NCBI GenBank assembly: GCA_007922225.1
Contig: ML679961.1
Coordinates: forward strand, 11,047,762-11,111,761
Direction of reading: 5' to 3'
Length of the DNA: 64,000 bases
Origin: Emydura subglobosa
Lineage: Eukaryota; Chordata; Testudines; Chelidae
Positions 45,506-57,529 of this stretch are shown piece by piece. Position 1 is the first letter of the stretch, and each line of letters opens with the position of its first letter. The position numbers were made by a program, and so were the translations under genes. The notes beneath the pieces are model-generated. The model was given only the letters and a program-made list of their open reading frames with translations. It was not told the origin of the DNA and did not search any database.

Positions 45506-46132
45506 TCCTCTCCCATTCAAAGGGATATTTCAATGGGAATTAGGCCCTTAAATACCTTTGAAGCTCTGGGCCTAAGTCACTTTTGAAAATAGGATTTGGG
45601 AGGGCCAGCTTTTCAAAGATATTCAGTACTTAAAGCGACAAAGAGGTGCTTAATAAGATTTTCAAAAGTGTTTAAACACGTTGGGTGCCTAACCTGCTTA
45701 AATCAATGAAAGTTAGGTCCCTAACCTGTTACCCTGCACCTCTTAATTTTAGACCATGCTTCTTCTTCAAATATTAGGAGGTGTCAGCTACCCACGGTAC
45801 AAATGTACAACACACAATATATGGCGTCACTTCATTTGATCCATGAGTTTATGTTCCTTTTTGGAACCTTGGTGTAAAATAGCCATGACTCTGGAAAACT
45901 AAACCCCAGAAAAATGCAAACCTTGTATGGGCTCTGTGGGTGGGTGGGCGGGGGTAGTGGGGCCAGGCTGGATGGTCATAGTAGCCCCTTTGGATCTTGG
46001 CATCTGTGAATCTATACATCCCACTGGCCATTCCATTCCTCCATGGGGGAACAGGATTGCCTGCATTAATCTCAGCATGCTCATAACATTTGTGGCTCTT
46101 CATTAAGACCACGTCTATAATCCAGTCTAATG

Positions 46133-46926
46133 TTTCAGGGCTTCAGCCGGTTGCCTGAGGGTATCAGGAAGGAATTTTCCCCAATGCACAACTGGAGATG
46201 TAGCCTGGGTTTTCTTTTTTTCACCTTCCTCTGAAGCATCAGAGATTGGCCACAGTTGGAGAAGGTACACTGGATGGGGCAGACCAATGCTCTGAGGTGG
46301 CTTAGAGAATCTTCTTTCTAGATATTTGCCTGGTGTTTCTTGCTCATATGCTCATGGTCAAACTGCCCACTACATCTGGGGTTGGGAAGGAATTTTCCCC
46401 CAGGTCAGACTGGCAGGGACTTTGGGGTTTTCTTGCCTTCCTCTGCACCCTAGGCATGGATCACCTGCTAGGATCATTTGGACGTATCTCACCTAATCAA
46501 TTCACTGGCTTTGCAGGGGTCTTTCGCATTGGTGGCACCTCGGTCTTTCCTGTTCTCTGTGGCACAGTTTAGGCTACGTCTACACTTCAAACGCTACAAT
46601 GGTGCAGCTGCTGGGGTTCTCCCATCGCTGCAGTAAATCCACCTCCATGAGAGGCAGTATCTAGGTTGACAGAAGAATTCCTCCGTCGCCCTTGCGCTGT
46701 CTACTTAGGTTGGTGTAACTATATTGCTCAGAAGGGGGGATTTTTCACACCCCTGAGCAATGTATCTGGGTCAATCTAATTCTCTGGTGTAGACAAGCCC
46801 TTAGTCTCTTGAGGATTGAAATGCTTTGGTTTAATTTAAGTCACTTAGCTCAATACAGGAGTGTTTGGGTTTGGCGGTCAGACTAATGGTCCTACTAGCC
46901 TTTAAGCCGCTATAAAACTCTATCTC
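46133..46926 (+). mobile_element. CR1 LINE 3' region, interrupted by a MITE
   Basis: Contains two AAGGAATTTTCCCC modules (46170 and 46387), each followed by 'gggttttct... ccttcctctg', and ends after the insertion with 'cggtcagactaatggtcctactagccttt'. The same modules occur once at the 3' end of the CR1 copy at 29812-31115, so this is the 3' untranslated part of that subfamily. A MITE at 46572-46800 splits it. No coding region remains. Confidence 0.65.
46569..46803. mobile_element. Harbinger-like MITE nested in CR1, TTA duplication
   Basis: The element spans 46572-46800. The left end is GGCTACGTCTACAC; the right end on the other strand is GGGCTTGTCTACAC. TTA occurs on both sides (46569-46571 and 46801-46803), fitting the 3-bp TWA duplications of Harbinger-type elements. 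No transposase. The superfamily is an inference from duplication length. Confidence 0.7.
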
Positions 46927-49900
46927 TTACCTTCATGTGGGATAAAAATTATTCTTATAACATCATATGATGTAGTATGTCATACTCCTAGTATTGACGG
47001 TAATATTTCATAGCTCGATCTACATGTACATGGTGTGTAGTCAGGAAACAGGATGCAGAACTCAAATCATCTTGAAAAGCTCAATGGAATCCTTGCTTCA
47101 CAGCAATCACCAAGGCAGAAATTCGACACATTAACTTCTGTTTAGCTAACAGTCCGTTAGCTATGATACTTAGCTACGTAACATTTCTGTTTCTCTTTTC
47201 AACTTCCCCCAGGATATGAATTAACAAGATAAAAAAAAATCAGCTTTATAGCAATTCAGAATAATAACCCACCCCCCTCAGAGATCAAAGTTACAACTCA
47301 CATGCAAGGGCTTAAAAAAATCAATAGCTACACTGGTGTGTCTTTTTTAATCTGGGGTTGCGCTACAGATAGGTCATATTCTGTCACTGGTCACATCTAA
47401 CATTGCAAACCTCCTCCCCAAAAGACAAAACAAAAGGCCCTGAAGTAATTGTCACCTCCTTAAAATGTTAAAGACCTGCCCGTTTATTTTTATGTTAAGA
47501 TTTCCAGAGAATTATTTGTCAAAAGGAATCAGTAGAAACTGGTGACCTTAGTCTGGAAACATAAATGTGATAAATGAAATAGATCTTTTACACTGGATTG
47601 ATAATCAAATATCTCATGAGAACTATGGACTGCATGCAAGTACGGAGATTTTTTTTTTTTTACATATTTCTAATAGAGTTACCCCAGATTTGTAAGTGAG
47701 GGCAGAATTTGGCAGAGTGAACCCTTTCCTTCAAATCACATCAGTGCCATTCCTCTGATGCCAGTGTACTTTACAGAACGTGGCACATACGGAGGTGTAA
47801 GGCTTCCTGTTTCCTGCACACAGCTTTCACCTCACCAATGGAAAGCATGGTTGTTTCCAGTCTTAAAGGCATCACAGAACCTGTCCTTGAGCCTCATTAT
47901 TCAGAAATGCCTTTACTTCCTCTTAGTTGAAGTTTTTTCAGTCTTCACTCAGGAAAAATTCTCACTGGGAGTTAGGAGGAGTCCAACCATGGGGCAAAAC
48001 ACCATTCCCAGCAGACTCCATGGCCATTCCCACAAAGCCTTCTCCCCGCCTACCAGGTATAGTCTCACCCCTTTAATTTGTGGTGCTTGTCAGAAAACCA
48101 GCCTTGTTTACCAGTTCTAGTTTCTTCTCCTACCTCCCTGTTATCTAATGAATGGTGTCTCTGTAGTTTTCTTTCTCCCTTCTGCCATTTTCAGGGCTGG
48201 CCAGCTGATTTACTTCTCTTCCCTACATCTTTGGAGTGCTGGCCTGGTAGACTTCCCCGAAACCCAATGGAAGCATCTTCTGGGGGCCGACAGCCAGCCT
48301 GACACTCTCCATCATCCCACAGGAGCAGGACCCTCTCCTCTGTTACAACTGCTGCTGACTCTGGGAGGGTCCAATCTCACGGAACTTCTAGTCTCGCTAC
48401 AAAAATAACCGAAGTAGAGGATAGTTTGGCCTCCAGTCTTCTAGCCAAGATGGTGGTGGCATACATGTCTGTTGGCTATCCTTTTAAATGTCTACATGCT
48501 CCACCTATATTGGACTGGCAGGTCAGAAATTGCTTCCTAAAACTATCAAATTTTGCGCCAGGAATACTTACCCTCTCCAGGTAAACCCACTTCAGTGCTG
48601 CCTTGTCAGTTGAATATTATTGGCACGAAGAGTTGTATGTATTTCTATGGATGTGGCTCAGCTGCCTATTTTGTTGGCTAGCTAGGTGCGCAAAGCAATA
48701 CCATGGATCTGGGTTCTCACGCACGGGACGTTATGACAACCCAGATGGTGAACCGAATGCAGGTAATGCATTTTTGCAACAGTAACACTTTTTCTGTGGT
48801 CTTGGGGTCAAATCCTGGTCCTGCCGAAGTCATCAGTAAAGCTCTCAGTGACTTCAATAGAATCGGGATTTGGTTCGTAGTGAACAGCACCCTGCTGAGA
48901 CCATCTTGTGGACCCCTTCCTCCCATTAGGAGCTACTCCTGCAAATGCTACGTTAATGCATTAGAGCGCATGACTGGTGAGCAGTAATGGTCTTATGCTT
49001 GCTTGAGAGGCCGGAGTGCACATCCCCCAGGCTCGCGGTGCTGGCAAGTAGCAGCAGGGGTCGAAGTGAAGCAAAGTGGAGTGTGGTAGCTGACAGCTCT
49101 TTCAACAAGTTTTTCAATGAACAGAATAAGCTGGAAACCTTCTTAGAGAACCTAACAGACAAGGACTGAAACCAGTTTGCATTGTCTTTTTCGGAAGAAA
49201 GCTTAGCCGGGCAGCATTTCGCTGAGGACCATCTTTGTCCATGGGGTGTGTAATAGAACATTAGTTAGTGTAATAAAGAAACCCGCCTCCTATCTACAAC
49301 CAGCCTTCCTGAAAACAAGCTCAGACTGAGAGGTGGCAAGAGGTTCCCAAAGGACTTTGTTTGCAAATATGACCAGGCCCAAGTATAATTTTTTCGGGCC
49401 CAGTACAAACTTGTAACACGGGCCCCATCCCACACACATACCCATGGGGTTGCAGCCTCGGCCAGGCCCGCCCAGGGCCTCCAGGTCCCGGTAAAGTGTA
49501 CCCTCCCCCCCCAATGTGGAGGTCCTGAATATGACCATATAATTCATAGATTTACACACCAGGGCTTCAAACCTACATACACATTTGCACATCCTTAACT
49601 TTAAGTATCTGAACTCAACAGGCCTACTTATACGCTTAAACTGTTTGCAGCATTTGGACCAGCTCCAACCATAGTCAACGCCACTACAGGCAGGATTAGA
49701 GCAACGTGGATAGGTGGGACACCCCCATTAAGCTGTGAGGAATTTCAGAAGCTCCCCAGCAGATAAAGCAGACCTATGGGTTGTGGAATACTTCCCCATA
49801 GGGCACAGTTAATGGCTTCTTGCTATCTCCCCATCCCAGACTATTGTGCTCAGGCCAAGTCACCTAAGGCCGGTCCTACCCTGGAAACTTTTACCAATTG

Positions 49901-50227
49901 TAGCACTATTTGGTTACACCACTATATGCACCTCACGTGGACACTCTTAGTTCAGTATAAGAGTGCCGTTTTGGGGGGTTAGTTTAAATCCTTTCCCAAG
50001 CAAGGCTTAAGGCATGACATGATCATCTTTTCCAGCGAAGTGGGGAAAAGTTATTGCGGGAGTGGAATGTCATCATCTTGTTTGCAAAAACTGTTAAAGC
50101 TTCCACCGATCTCTTGCCCCCAAATAATCATTATTCACTAAAGGTACCCCCAGAGCAAGACCTACTGTTAACCTTTACTAGAAAAATAGCACATGAATAA
50201 AAAGTCAGCTTTATACGGGAGAAAAGA

Positions 50228-50425
50228 AGAGTGACTGGAACTCTGGAAAGCTGGGTTCTACCCCAACCTCTGCCACTGTCCAGCTGGGAGAACTTGGGCA
50301 AGTCACTTCCCTTCCTTGTGCCTCACTTTCCCCCTCTGTAAAATGGTGATAATAATACTGATCTCAAAGCACCTTACAAAGGATATCTACTGACGAAATG
50401 TGCTATAGAAGAACTACATATTATT
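50228..50425 (+). repeat. MIR-type CORE-SINE
   Basis: Reads 'gggttctaccccaacctctgccactgtccagctgggagaacttgggcaagtcacttcccttccttgtgcctcactttccccctctgtaaaatgg', followed by 'gataataatactgatctcaaagcaccttac'. A well preserved MIR copy. Confidence 0.75.
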
Positions 50426-50604
50426 ACACCCGGATCTGTCAAACTTTTCCATACTTTGACCCCATGGTAGCACAGAAAAACAGTTTCAGCCCCCTCGCTC
50501 TACACATGAAGAATGGGAAAGTGGCTGTGAACCCCAGGGTTTACAAGGGTCATGAGAACCCCATGATCTGTTAACTGATCCATCTTAAATTTGCTAGGCT
50601 TTTA

Positions 50605-51512
50605 TTGATCATTATATTTTTACAGTATATGTCTACAGGTTTTGCATTTGTTATTCTGGCAGGGTCTGGTGCCGGTTTAAGTTGGCGTGTCCTGGTTTGC
50701 GAGGAGCTTGCTTCTGATGATGAACTTGGAGAGGTTGTGGGGGGGCGTTGTTTGAAGGCCAGACGTAGGGGTTCAGGAAAGATTTCTTTCCGGATGTGAT
50801 CCTCATTGAGTATGAGTTATAATTCTGGGCTGATATCCTGTATGGGTTCACCAGCTCAGATCCTCCAGCACAACTGACTCATCTCCACCGCTATAATGAT
50901 CAACACCCCCCCCAACACACCTTTCAAGATCCATGGATCCTACCACAACATATGGTACATCTCATCCAGTGCACTAAATGCCCCAACAACTGTGTGGGTG
51001 AAACCAGACATTCACTATGCTCTCAACAAACTCACACAGAAAAATGACAAAAGACAACAACAAAAGCCCCGTCATCTGTGGGCGAACACTTTTCACAGAG
51101 CGATCACTCTATTTCTGACCTCTCAGTCCTCCTCCTCAAAGGAAACCTGCACAACACTTTCAAAAAGATACGCCTGGGAGCTTTAATTCACAATGGTCCT
51201 AGACACGAAAAATCACAGATTGACGAGAGAGACTAGATTTATGGTTTATTCGAACAATCTATAATCCACTGAGCCCCACCACTCATGACTGGCGAGGTGT
51301 TGACGGGCCACTTCACCTTAAACTTTGAAATGTGTTAATCACTTATGCTAAACAATCTGTTCCAGCTCAGATTTAGCTGTGACACTCTGAGTACATTTAC
51401 CGGATCTGAAGAAGAGCTCTGTGTCAGCTCAAAAGTGCGGCTCTCTCACCAACAGAAGTTGGTCCAATAAAAGATATGATCTCACTCACCTTGTCTCTCT
51501 CATGTGACCCAG
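50605..51512 (+). mobile_element. Penelope-like retroelement 3' part, GIY-YIG remnant, inverted head
   Basis: The direct part (50880-51512, plus) translates in one frame at 50955 to VHLIQCTKCPNNCVGETR, the Y-L-I-x-C-x-K-C...Y-V-G-E-T motif of the GIY-YIG endonuclease of Penelope-like elements. A shifted frame then gives a 'VGEHFSQSDHSISDLSVLLL' segment. Stops and frameshifts make it dead. The tail (51406-51510) carries a hammerhead-like motif and CCAATAAAAGATAT. The left part (50605 to about 50800) is the preceding element segment in reverse orientation: on the minus strand it reads SGKKSFLNPYVWPSNN, then a stretch leading to C-K-T-C-R-H. ATAATGATCAA occurs in both parts in opposite orientation, so the head was inverted at about this point. 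Confidence 0.75.
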
Positions 51513-51524
51513 TCGCAGGCTCTC

Positions 51525-51785
51525 TTTCAAACAGTTTGACTGTGAAGTCAATGGGACTTAAGCACGTGCTTAAAGTTAAGCATGTGTTTAACTGCTGTCC
51601 TGAACAGGAACAGGCTTTGGCACATTCCTAAGTGCCTTGTTGAATCGAGGCCTTAGACCCCAAACTGCAAAGACTTATGTACATGCTTAACTTTATGCAC
51701 TGTGAGTAGTTCCCTTGACTCCAATGGAATTACACAGAGTGTGCAAAGTTAAGCATATGAGAAAGTTTTTGAAGGATTGGGACTT
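51525..51785. repeat. Palindromic MITE-like region
   Basis: Contains the exact 16-bp palindrome TTAAGCACGTGCTTAA (51558-51573), then 'agttaagcatgtgtttaac', and, further on, inverted relatives ('acatgcttaactttatgc' and 'aaagttaagcatatg'). Related words occur in the MITE at 57141-57311. No clear ends or duplication. Confidence 0.45.
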
Positions 51786-52029
51786 TCGTGTGCAGTATTT
51801 GGAGGTGGTGTCCCTTACAATTATTGATAAAGATAAAGCTCACGCAGAGTAACTATACAGCGGGGCCAGATTCCCAAGAGAGTTCATTCCTCAGCAGCAT
51901 CCATTTAAGTATCTGAATAAGTTCAATGAATGCTGAGCTCTTTTGAAAATCTGGCCCTGATTGTGGGAGCTGCGTACTTTGTAAAACTGGCTCAGAGTAT
52001 ATTATTAGTCCAGTGTTTTTCTGTTCCTT

Positions 52030-52150
52030 TATTTCTCAGATAACTTAATTATACACCTGACGAAGTGGGTTACAGCCCACGAAAGCTCATGCCTGCAGAA
52101 ATTAAATGTGTTAGTCTTTACAGTGCTACATGACTCTCGTTGTTTTTAAT
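52030..52150 (+). mobile_element. Second Penelope-like tail with hammerhead-like motif
   Basis: From 52057 it reads CTGACGA, one A, GTGGGT-TACA-GCCCAC (a 6-bp hairpin), GAAA, then AGC-TCAT-GCC, followed by 'ttaaatgtgttagtctttacagtgctacatgactctcgttg'. CTGANGA ... stem ... GAAA is the conserved core of the hammerhead ribozyme, which is documented in Penelope-like elements. An extra A before stem II and a mismatch next to the expected cleavage site suggest an inactive copy. The tail differs from that at 51406-51510, so it is a second subfamily. Confidence 0.6.
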
Positions 52151-52827
52151 TATACCTGATTTCAGTGTATCTCAAGAGCAAAAGAAGCACAGATCTTGCC
52201 AAAATATAAAAGGCTGGAGGTATATTGGAACGTCTCACACTCCTCTGTCACATTCCCTTTCCCAGGCACTGACCGGTCTGCTTATTAACATCATTAAAAG
52301 TGATCCTTGTGCACATACTGCTGGAAAATGTTGTTCATTACCTTTCCAGCTCTGCACAAACAGAGATCTAGATGCTTCCACCCTGTTAATGGTGGAAACA
52401 CCTCCTTTTATATGCCATTGCCTGATATTCATTTTTTCAGTCATACGTTGTCATGCCAAATATATTACACTTAAAGCATTAATAGTTACATGTACTTATA
52501 GCAAAAGCTGACACTTTTTCTTGCCCAATACTGTACTAGCGTGCTGGGGAGAGGTTCCAACCAAGGCTCTGCCTACTCATCATCCGACTTCCACACCTGT
52601 TCTACTTCCCCAATAACCAACGCAGATGTGAAATGAGACTCAGAACTAAGCCTTGTGTTGTTTAAGAGCTCTTGAAAGGGGCCACAGTAACAGTCTTGGA
52701 GAGCAAAGCCCTCTATTGCTGCAATTTCTTCCATGCTGTCCCCTACACATGGAATACATTCCTCGATTTAGTCAGTCTGATGGGCTCATGTATTTGAAAG
52801 AATCCTTTTTTATCTGTAACATTGATA

Positions 52828-52910
52828 CCCTTGGCTGAGTTGGTGGTAGCAGGAATTGAACCGCAGTCTTTTGGGGTTTCATACAGGAGCCGCTACTGCC
52901 TGAGCTGAAA
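52828..52910 (-). repeat. tRNA-derived SINE head
   Basis: On the minus strand the text has an A-box-like AGCTCAGGCAGTAG and, about 35 bases on, a B box (GCGGTTCAATTCC), the spacing of a tRNA promoter. The cloverleaf is incomplete: no good acceptor stem could be formed. It is therefore a tRNA-derived repeat, not a tRNA gene. The following DNA ('caacattgatacc' region) may be its body. Confidence 0.4.
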
Positions 52911-54049
52911 AAGCCCCCTCTGATGTGCAAGGACACTACTCTCGCCTCTTTCAAATCCTTCCTCAAGGAAATAGCCAAGGTTCTCCTGCTCCTTCATTCC
53001 AGGATTGTTTTCTAACTTCATCATCCTAAAAACTGCTGCATCGATCGTTTATAAAATGGCTGGCAGGCGTCCCTCAGAGAATGTACAGCCACCAATCACC
53101 CTCCCCTGGCAACTCAACTCCAACAGCTCTGGTGGCCCTTTCCACTTCTAAATGCCTGACCTGGGCCCTGCCTTTGACCTTAATGGCTAAACTCACACTG
53201 ACTGCAATGGTACCAGATCAGATCATTAAGGCCTGACCCGACTCCCACTAAAGTCAATGGGAATATTTTCATTAACTGCAATGCTGCCGAATCTGGACAC
53301 TTTTGAGCAAAAATTCAAAGGCAGCTCCTAATCCATTCTGCATACTCAGATGTGCACGTCACATATATATTTATAAAAGAAATATGCTCAGTTTTCCCCC
53401 AATGTCCACTTGGGTTAATCCTTTCTCTTGTTGGGGGTCATAGGGCCACAAAAATATACATCCCACTTCCACTCTTATCCACACTGTCCTATCAGACTTA
53501 TACACCCAATGTGAAATTCACCCCTGCATAAATGGCCTGTGCCCAGCTTAAGTCCCATGTAAGCCCTGTTTAGTGGGGGGGAAATTAAGTTGTTGTCCTT
53601 AGAAATATACAGTATATTTAAAAAGCATAGAACAACCTTTAATATTATTAATTCAGTATCAACCCAGAATTACAGATGAAATTGCTTTAATAATGTCCTT
53701 AGAGTTTATCACAAAGTTAAAAATAAACTCGTAAAAAAGTGTTTTCCACTTCACCAATGATATTTCAGAACTTTAAAACCCAAGGTAAGCAAAGGTCCTC
53801 TCAGTTCAATCGGCTGATTCACCATCTGAAATTCAGTGCCACGGTTGTGCTGAACTTCAGATTCACACCCTATTCTTTTAAGAGCCTCAGAGCCCTAACT
53901 GATCTTCAGATATAGATTTGCACCACAAAGTTAATGAGAAATGTTTCAAAATATATATACATTGTTTTTAGCCTAATGGCTATCTTTAAATCATGGATTT
54001 AAGATTGATTATGAAAGTCAAGATGGTTGAAAATCATATAAGTCATTAC

Positions 54050-54269
54050 CCTTACGCCCATGAACCTGTCTTTCAGCACAATCCAAGAAAGCAAGAAGAC
54101 AAATGCTCTGTTACAACAGAACAGGGCAGAGACGTCTGTGGCTGCCAGCTTCTTTAAAGCCAGTAAATACAGGTAATTAGTCAAAGTCCACAGAATAGAA
54201 AAGGGAGCAGTCCTTTTAAGAAAGAGTTTCAACGTCAGACCATCTTCACCAAAAATCCGACTGCATTCC
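54050..54269 (-). CDS. SLC35F4: SLC35F4 exon with transmembrane segments 3 and 4
   Basis: A 220-base exon giving residues 100-172, after the split arginine at 99: ECSRIFGEDGLTLKLFLKRT, then APFSILWTLTNYLYLLALKK, LAATDVSALFCCNRAFVFLL and SWIVLKDRFMGVR. The acceptor is TTTCCTTAG|GGAATG and the donor GTAAGG|GTAATG. The motif S-A-L-F-C-C-N-x-A-F-V-F-L-L-S-W-I-V-L is a hallmark of SLC35F3/F4, and the L-K-L-F-L-K-R-T and D-R-F-M-G-V-R loops fit F4. It lies 11.7 kb upstream of the next exon. Confidence 0.95.
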
Positions 54270-57132
54270 CTAAGGAAAGAAAATAGTTTAATACTCAGCT
54301 AGTATTTTGCTTAATGTTCACTTGAGCATGGAAAACATGTTCTAGACTTTTATTATGTTCTAGACTTAGTCAAGTGGACTTCCCGAATACTCTGTGTACA
54401 CTCACAAGGAAGTGATATATTCAGTACAGTACATAGCCTACTTTTCTCAGCCACTTAAAGCAGTGCAATATTGCAAATAGAATAGTAGCCACTTACCTAG
54501 AGGAACCAACCTCTATGCAGGAACATAGGTAATCTATTCTCACGTGCATAACTCAGGGATGTCTATAATACTTAAAGAGTTTTGAGCCCCTGTCCACTAA
54601 ATCCATGGATTCAAGGCCTATAAATGTTGTTCTTCTTAGTGGCTTGAAAACGGCCCCACCCCCAGCTCGGAGGTTTCTCTTTTTTATAGGAGTACGGTCT
54701 AAAGAGGGACAGAGTAAGATACTAATAACCTACAATATGCAGAAATAGCCAGCTATCCCCTCTAACTCAAGTATTCTGAGGTCTTGAAATAGTTAACTTC
54801 TGAATGTAATACTTCCAGACAGCTCCTGTGAGGTATGTGGAAAATCTCCCACCATCAGCAAAATTGACCAAAAAAGACTGTTTTAAAATAAAAAAAAAAA
54901 AAAAACCCAACCCACATTTTGGGGGTCCACTTTACTATATTTCTGTCATACACACAGTGAAAACTTGTGTTCACTAGGCGAAATGGAGACATTTGCTTGT
55001 GGATAAAAATGGTGAATAAAATCTGAAGCTTCACAAATACTCTCTTGTAGCTTCACACAACTTTGAGTGAAGTTGTCTGGGCAGCTAATATTGGGCAACG
55101 CAGGAATGTCAGTGCTAAAAATTCTGGTTTTAGAGACAATCTAAGTGACACTATTCAAAACAGCGGCCCAGGTGGATTCAGAAGATAGATTGGGTAGTTT
55201 TAGTGTCCAACACGCTTAAAGGCAGATGACTGCGTCCCTTTTGAAATTTCACTATCTTTCTTAAACCAGGTCAGCCCATTTTTAGTAACCTTTTTCTCTT
55301 TCAATATTCTTCTTCCTTGTTAAAAGGGTTCCATGAAATACTCAAAGCATGACTGAAGTCTTGACACAGCAGGTATCTTAACACTACCACTTCTTAGCAC
55401 ACATTACCTCACCAACGAATGCATCATAACATTCAAACCCAGTGGACTGAAACTAGGTCCCATTGAACTGGAACATCATGACTACTTGGTATTATTAAGA
55501 AACTAGTCTAAATTCCTTGAGACTTTAAGCCCAAGAGTGTTCAAAATGCTATGTGGCAATGTTTAGAAGTGCTGAGTAGGTGGGACCAATAAGTATCTCT
55601 AGAGAATGTGCTGTAGTGTAATTAAAGCTAGTCAAAAAATGCCAATTATTTTTGGTGTGCAATTTTTTTAATTATATTTTTCAAAATTTCTCACAAAACT
55701 GTAGTTTTTTTTCGAAGGAAATTGAAATCAAAACCTTTATGTTTTCCATAGCTGGTTCCAGTAAATAAATAAATATATAAATAAATTGTTTTCAGCAAAA
55801 TATTTTAGTTTTCCAAAACCAAAAACTACAACTTTTTAGTGCAAACTGAAAATGTTTTACTGAAAAATGTCTACCAAAATGAAATTTTTCCATAAAAATT
55901 TCGTTTGACTGAAAAGCCATCTTTCATCAAAAAAAGAAAAAAATGTTGGCAAAAAAGTGTTGACCAGGTGTAGTTATAGCACTGGTACCAGAAATATGTG
56001 GGATTTCTAGTAGCCTCCAAGTTCAGTAAAGAAGGTATGGAGCTACCACAAACCTCTGGAATTAGACATTTGATGGGAAATCCCTTACAGCCAAAAGAAA
56101 TGGACATATATGAGAGAACTACAGGCCCACAGCCTGGATTGTGAAATTGGACAAAGGATTTGTCATCACTGAGTCAGACCACTGGTCCATAAAATGCAGT
56201 GATGCTTCAAATAAAAGAAAAAAAAATCCATAACATACCTAACCAAGTGTGGGATGCAATACACAGGAAATGATTTTCCCTCCTGACCCCTTCAGGCAGT
56301 TAGCTTTTGTCACGAAGCATGACGTATCATTCTGCTTATCTTATATCACTAAAAATACTATTATTATTATTAGCTATCAGAGGTCATAACTTTATTTGAG
56401 TTATTATCAGTCATCAAATTACCCTGCCCTTTTATTAATCCAGCCATTTGAATCTATTTTTATTCCAGTATTTGGCTCTACTTTCTGCAACAGAGAAACT
56501 GCACGTTAACGGTAGTATATGCTGCATTCAGCAATTATCTCTTTTGATGTGTGCTAAATATCCTGGGGATTAACTCAATGGAGCTGCCCCTTGCTCCTGA
56601 ACTAAGGCACAGAGTAACAAAAACAGACTCGGTCATATTTACTGTGCTTTTTAGAATAACTCAATCAAGTCCTTTTGAACTCATGTTTTGGCTAAGTGCA
56701 ACATGGCTAGTTTTTTCCGTCTCGTGAGAAAAATCCCACCATTTATCCAACCACAGTGTTGCCCTTCTCATCACCTCATTTTTTTCCAGGGGAGCATCTA
56801 TATTCACCTCCTTTATTAACTCTCACATACTACATAAGAGTCATCTCTTCCTTTGCTGCCACTAATAAGGAGCTCTATAAAGCAGTGGTTTTTGGTAACA
56901 AGAAATTGCCTCTCCAAACTGTCCTGATGTGCCATTCAACAAGTTAATGCTGGCATAGTGAGATTCACAAAGAACTTCAGCTACTCCTACTGAACTAGCA
57001 GTTCTCACAACTACTTATATTTTGCCAAGATCAGATCAGAAATACTGCCTGTAGAAAGAGAGAGCTTTGTGTTTTCCAGAATTGTAAGACGATGTTTTGT
57101 GTCTTACATTGATTATCTGTAACCACAATAAA

Positions 57133-57319
57133 ATAATACAGGCCTTGATTCAGCAAAGCATATAAACACAAGCTTAACTGTCAGCATGTGCTGAAGTCCC
57201 CTTGACTTCACTGGGAGTTAAACATGTGCTTAAATGCTTTGTTGAATACAGATGGTCCTAGCACGTGCTTAAAGATGAGTACATGCTGAAGCGCTTTGCT
57301 GAATCAGGGCCATAATACA
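57133..57319. mobile_element. hAT-type MITE, 171 bp, perfect 8-bp duplication
   Basis: The element spans 57141-57311. The left end is GGCCTTGATTCAGCAAAGC; the right end, read on the other strand, is GGCCCTGATTCAGCAAAGC (one mismatch). The 8-bp duplication ATAATACA is exact on both sides (57133-57140 and 57312-57319). The interior is itself palindromic ('catgtgcttaaatgc... gcacgtgcttaaag'). This is a different end family from the CAG-starting elements at 16438, 24940 and 34487. Confidence 0.88.
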
Positions 57320-57529
57320 CAATATCTTTCATCCCAAGGGATAGAGGTCCTGATTCCAGTCTCGCTAAGAGCCTGATCTTGCAATATTGGAATCAATGGG
57401 AGTTTGGCCATTGACTTTAGTGACAGCAAAATCGGGATCTTATGCTATTGTAAATCCAAAATCTCTCAGTTGCAGCCAGTGGAGTTCGTCTGGATTTTGC
57501 TAGTGTAAAGCAAATCAGAATCTGTACTA

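Larger units (their letters stand above)
42391..54049. other. SLC35F4 large intron
   Basis: An 11.7-kb intron. Recognised contents are MITEs at 42895-43123, 46569-46803 and 51525-51785, SINEs at 45255-45505 and 50228-50425, a CR1 at 46133-46926, and Penelope-like elements at 50605-51512 and 52030-52150. A tRNA-like piece lies at 52828-52910. Between them (43130-45250, 46930-50220 and 52915-54049) I see AT-rich sequence with homopolymer runs (for example near 44700-44830) and decayed palindromes, but no gene. Confidence 0.55.
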
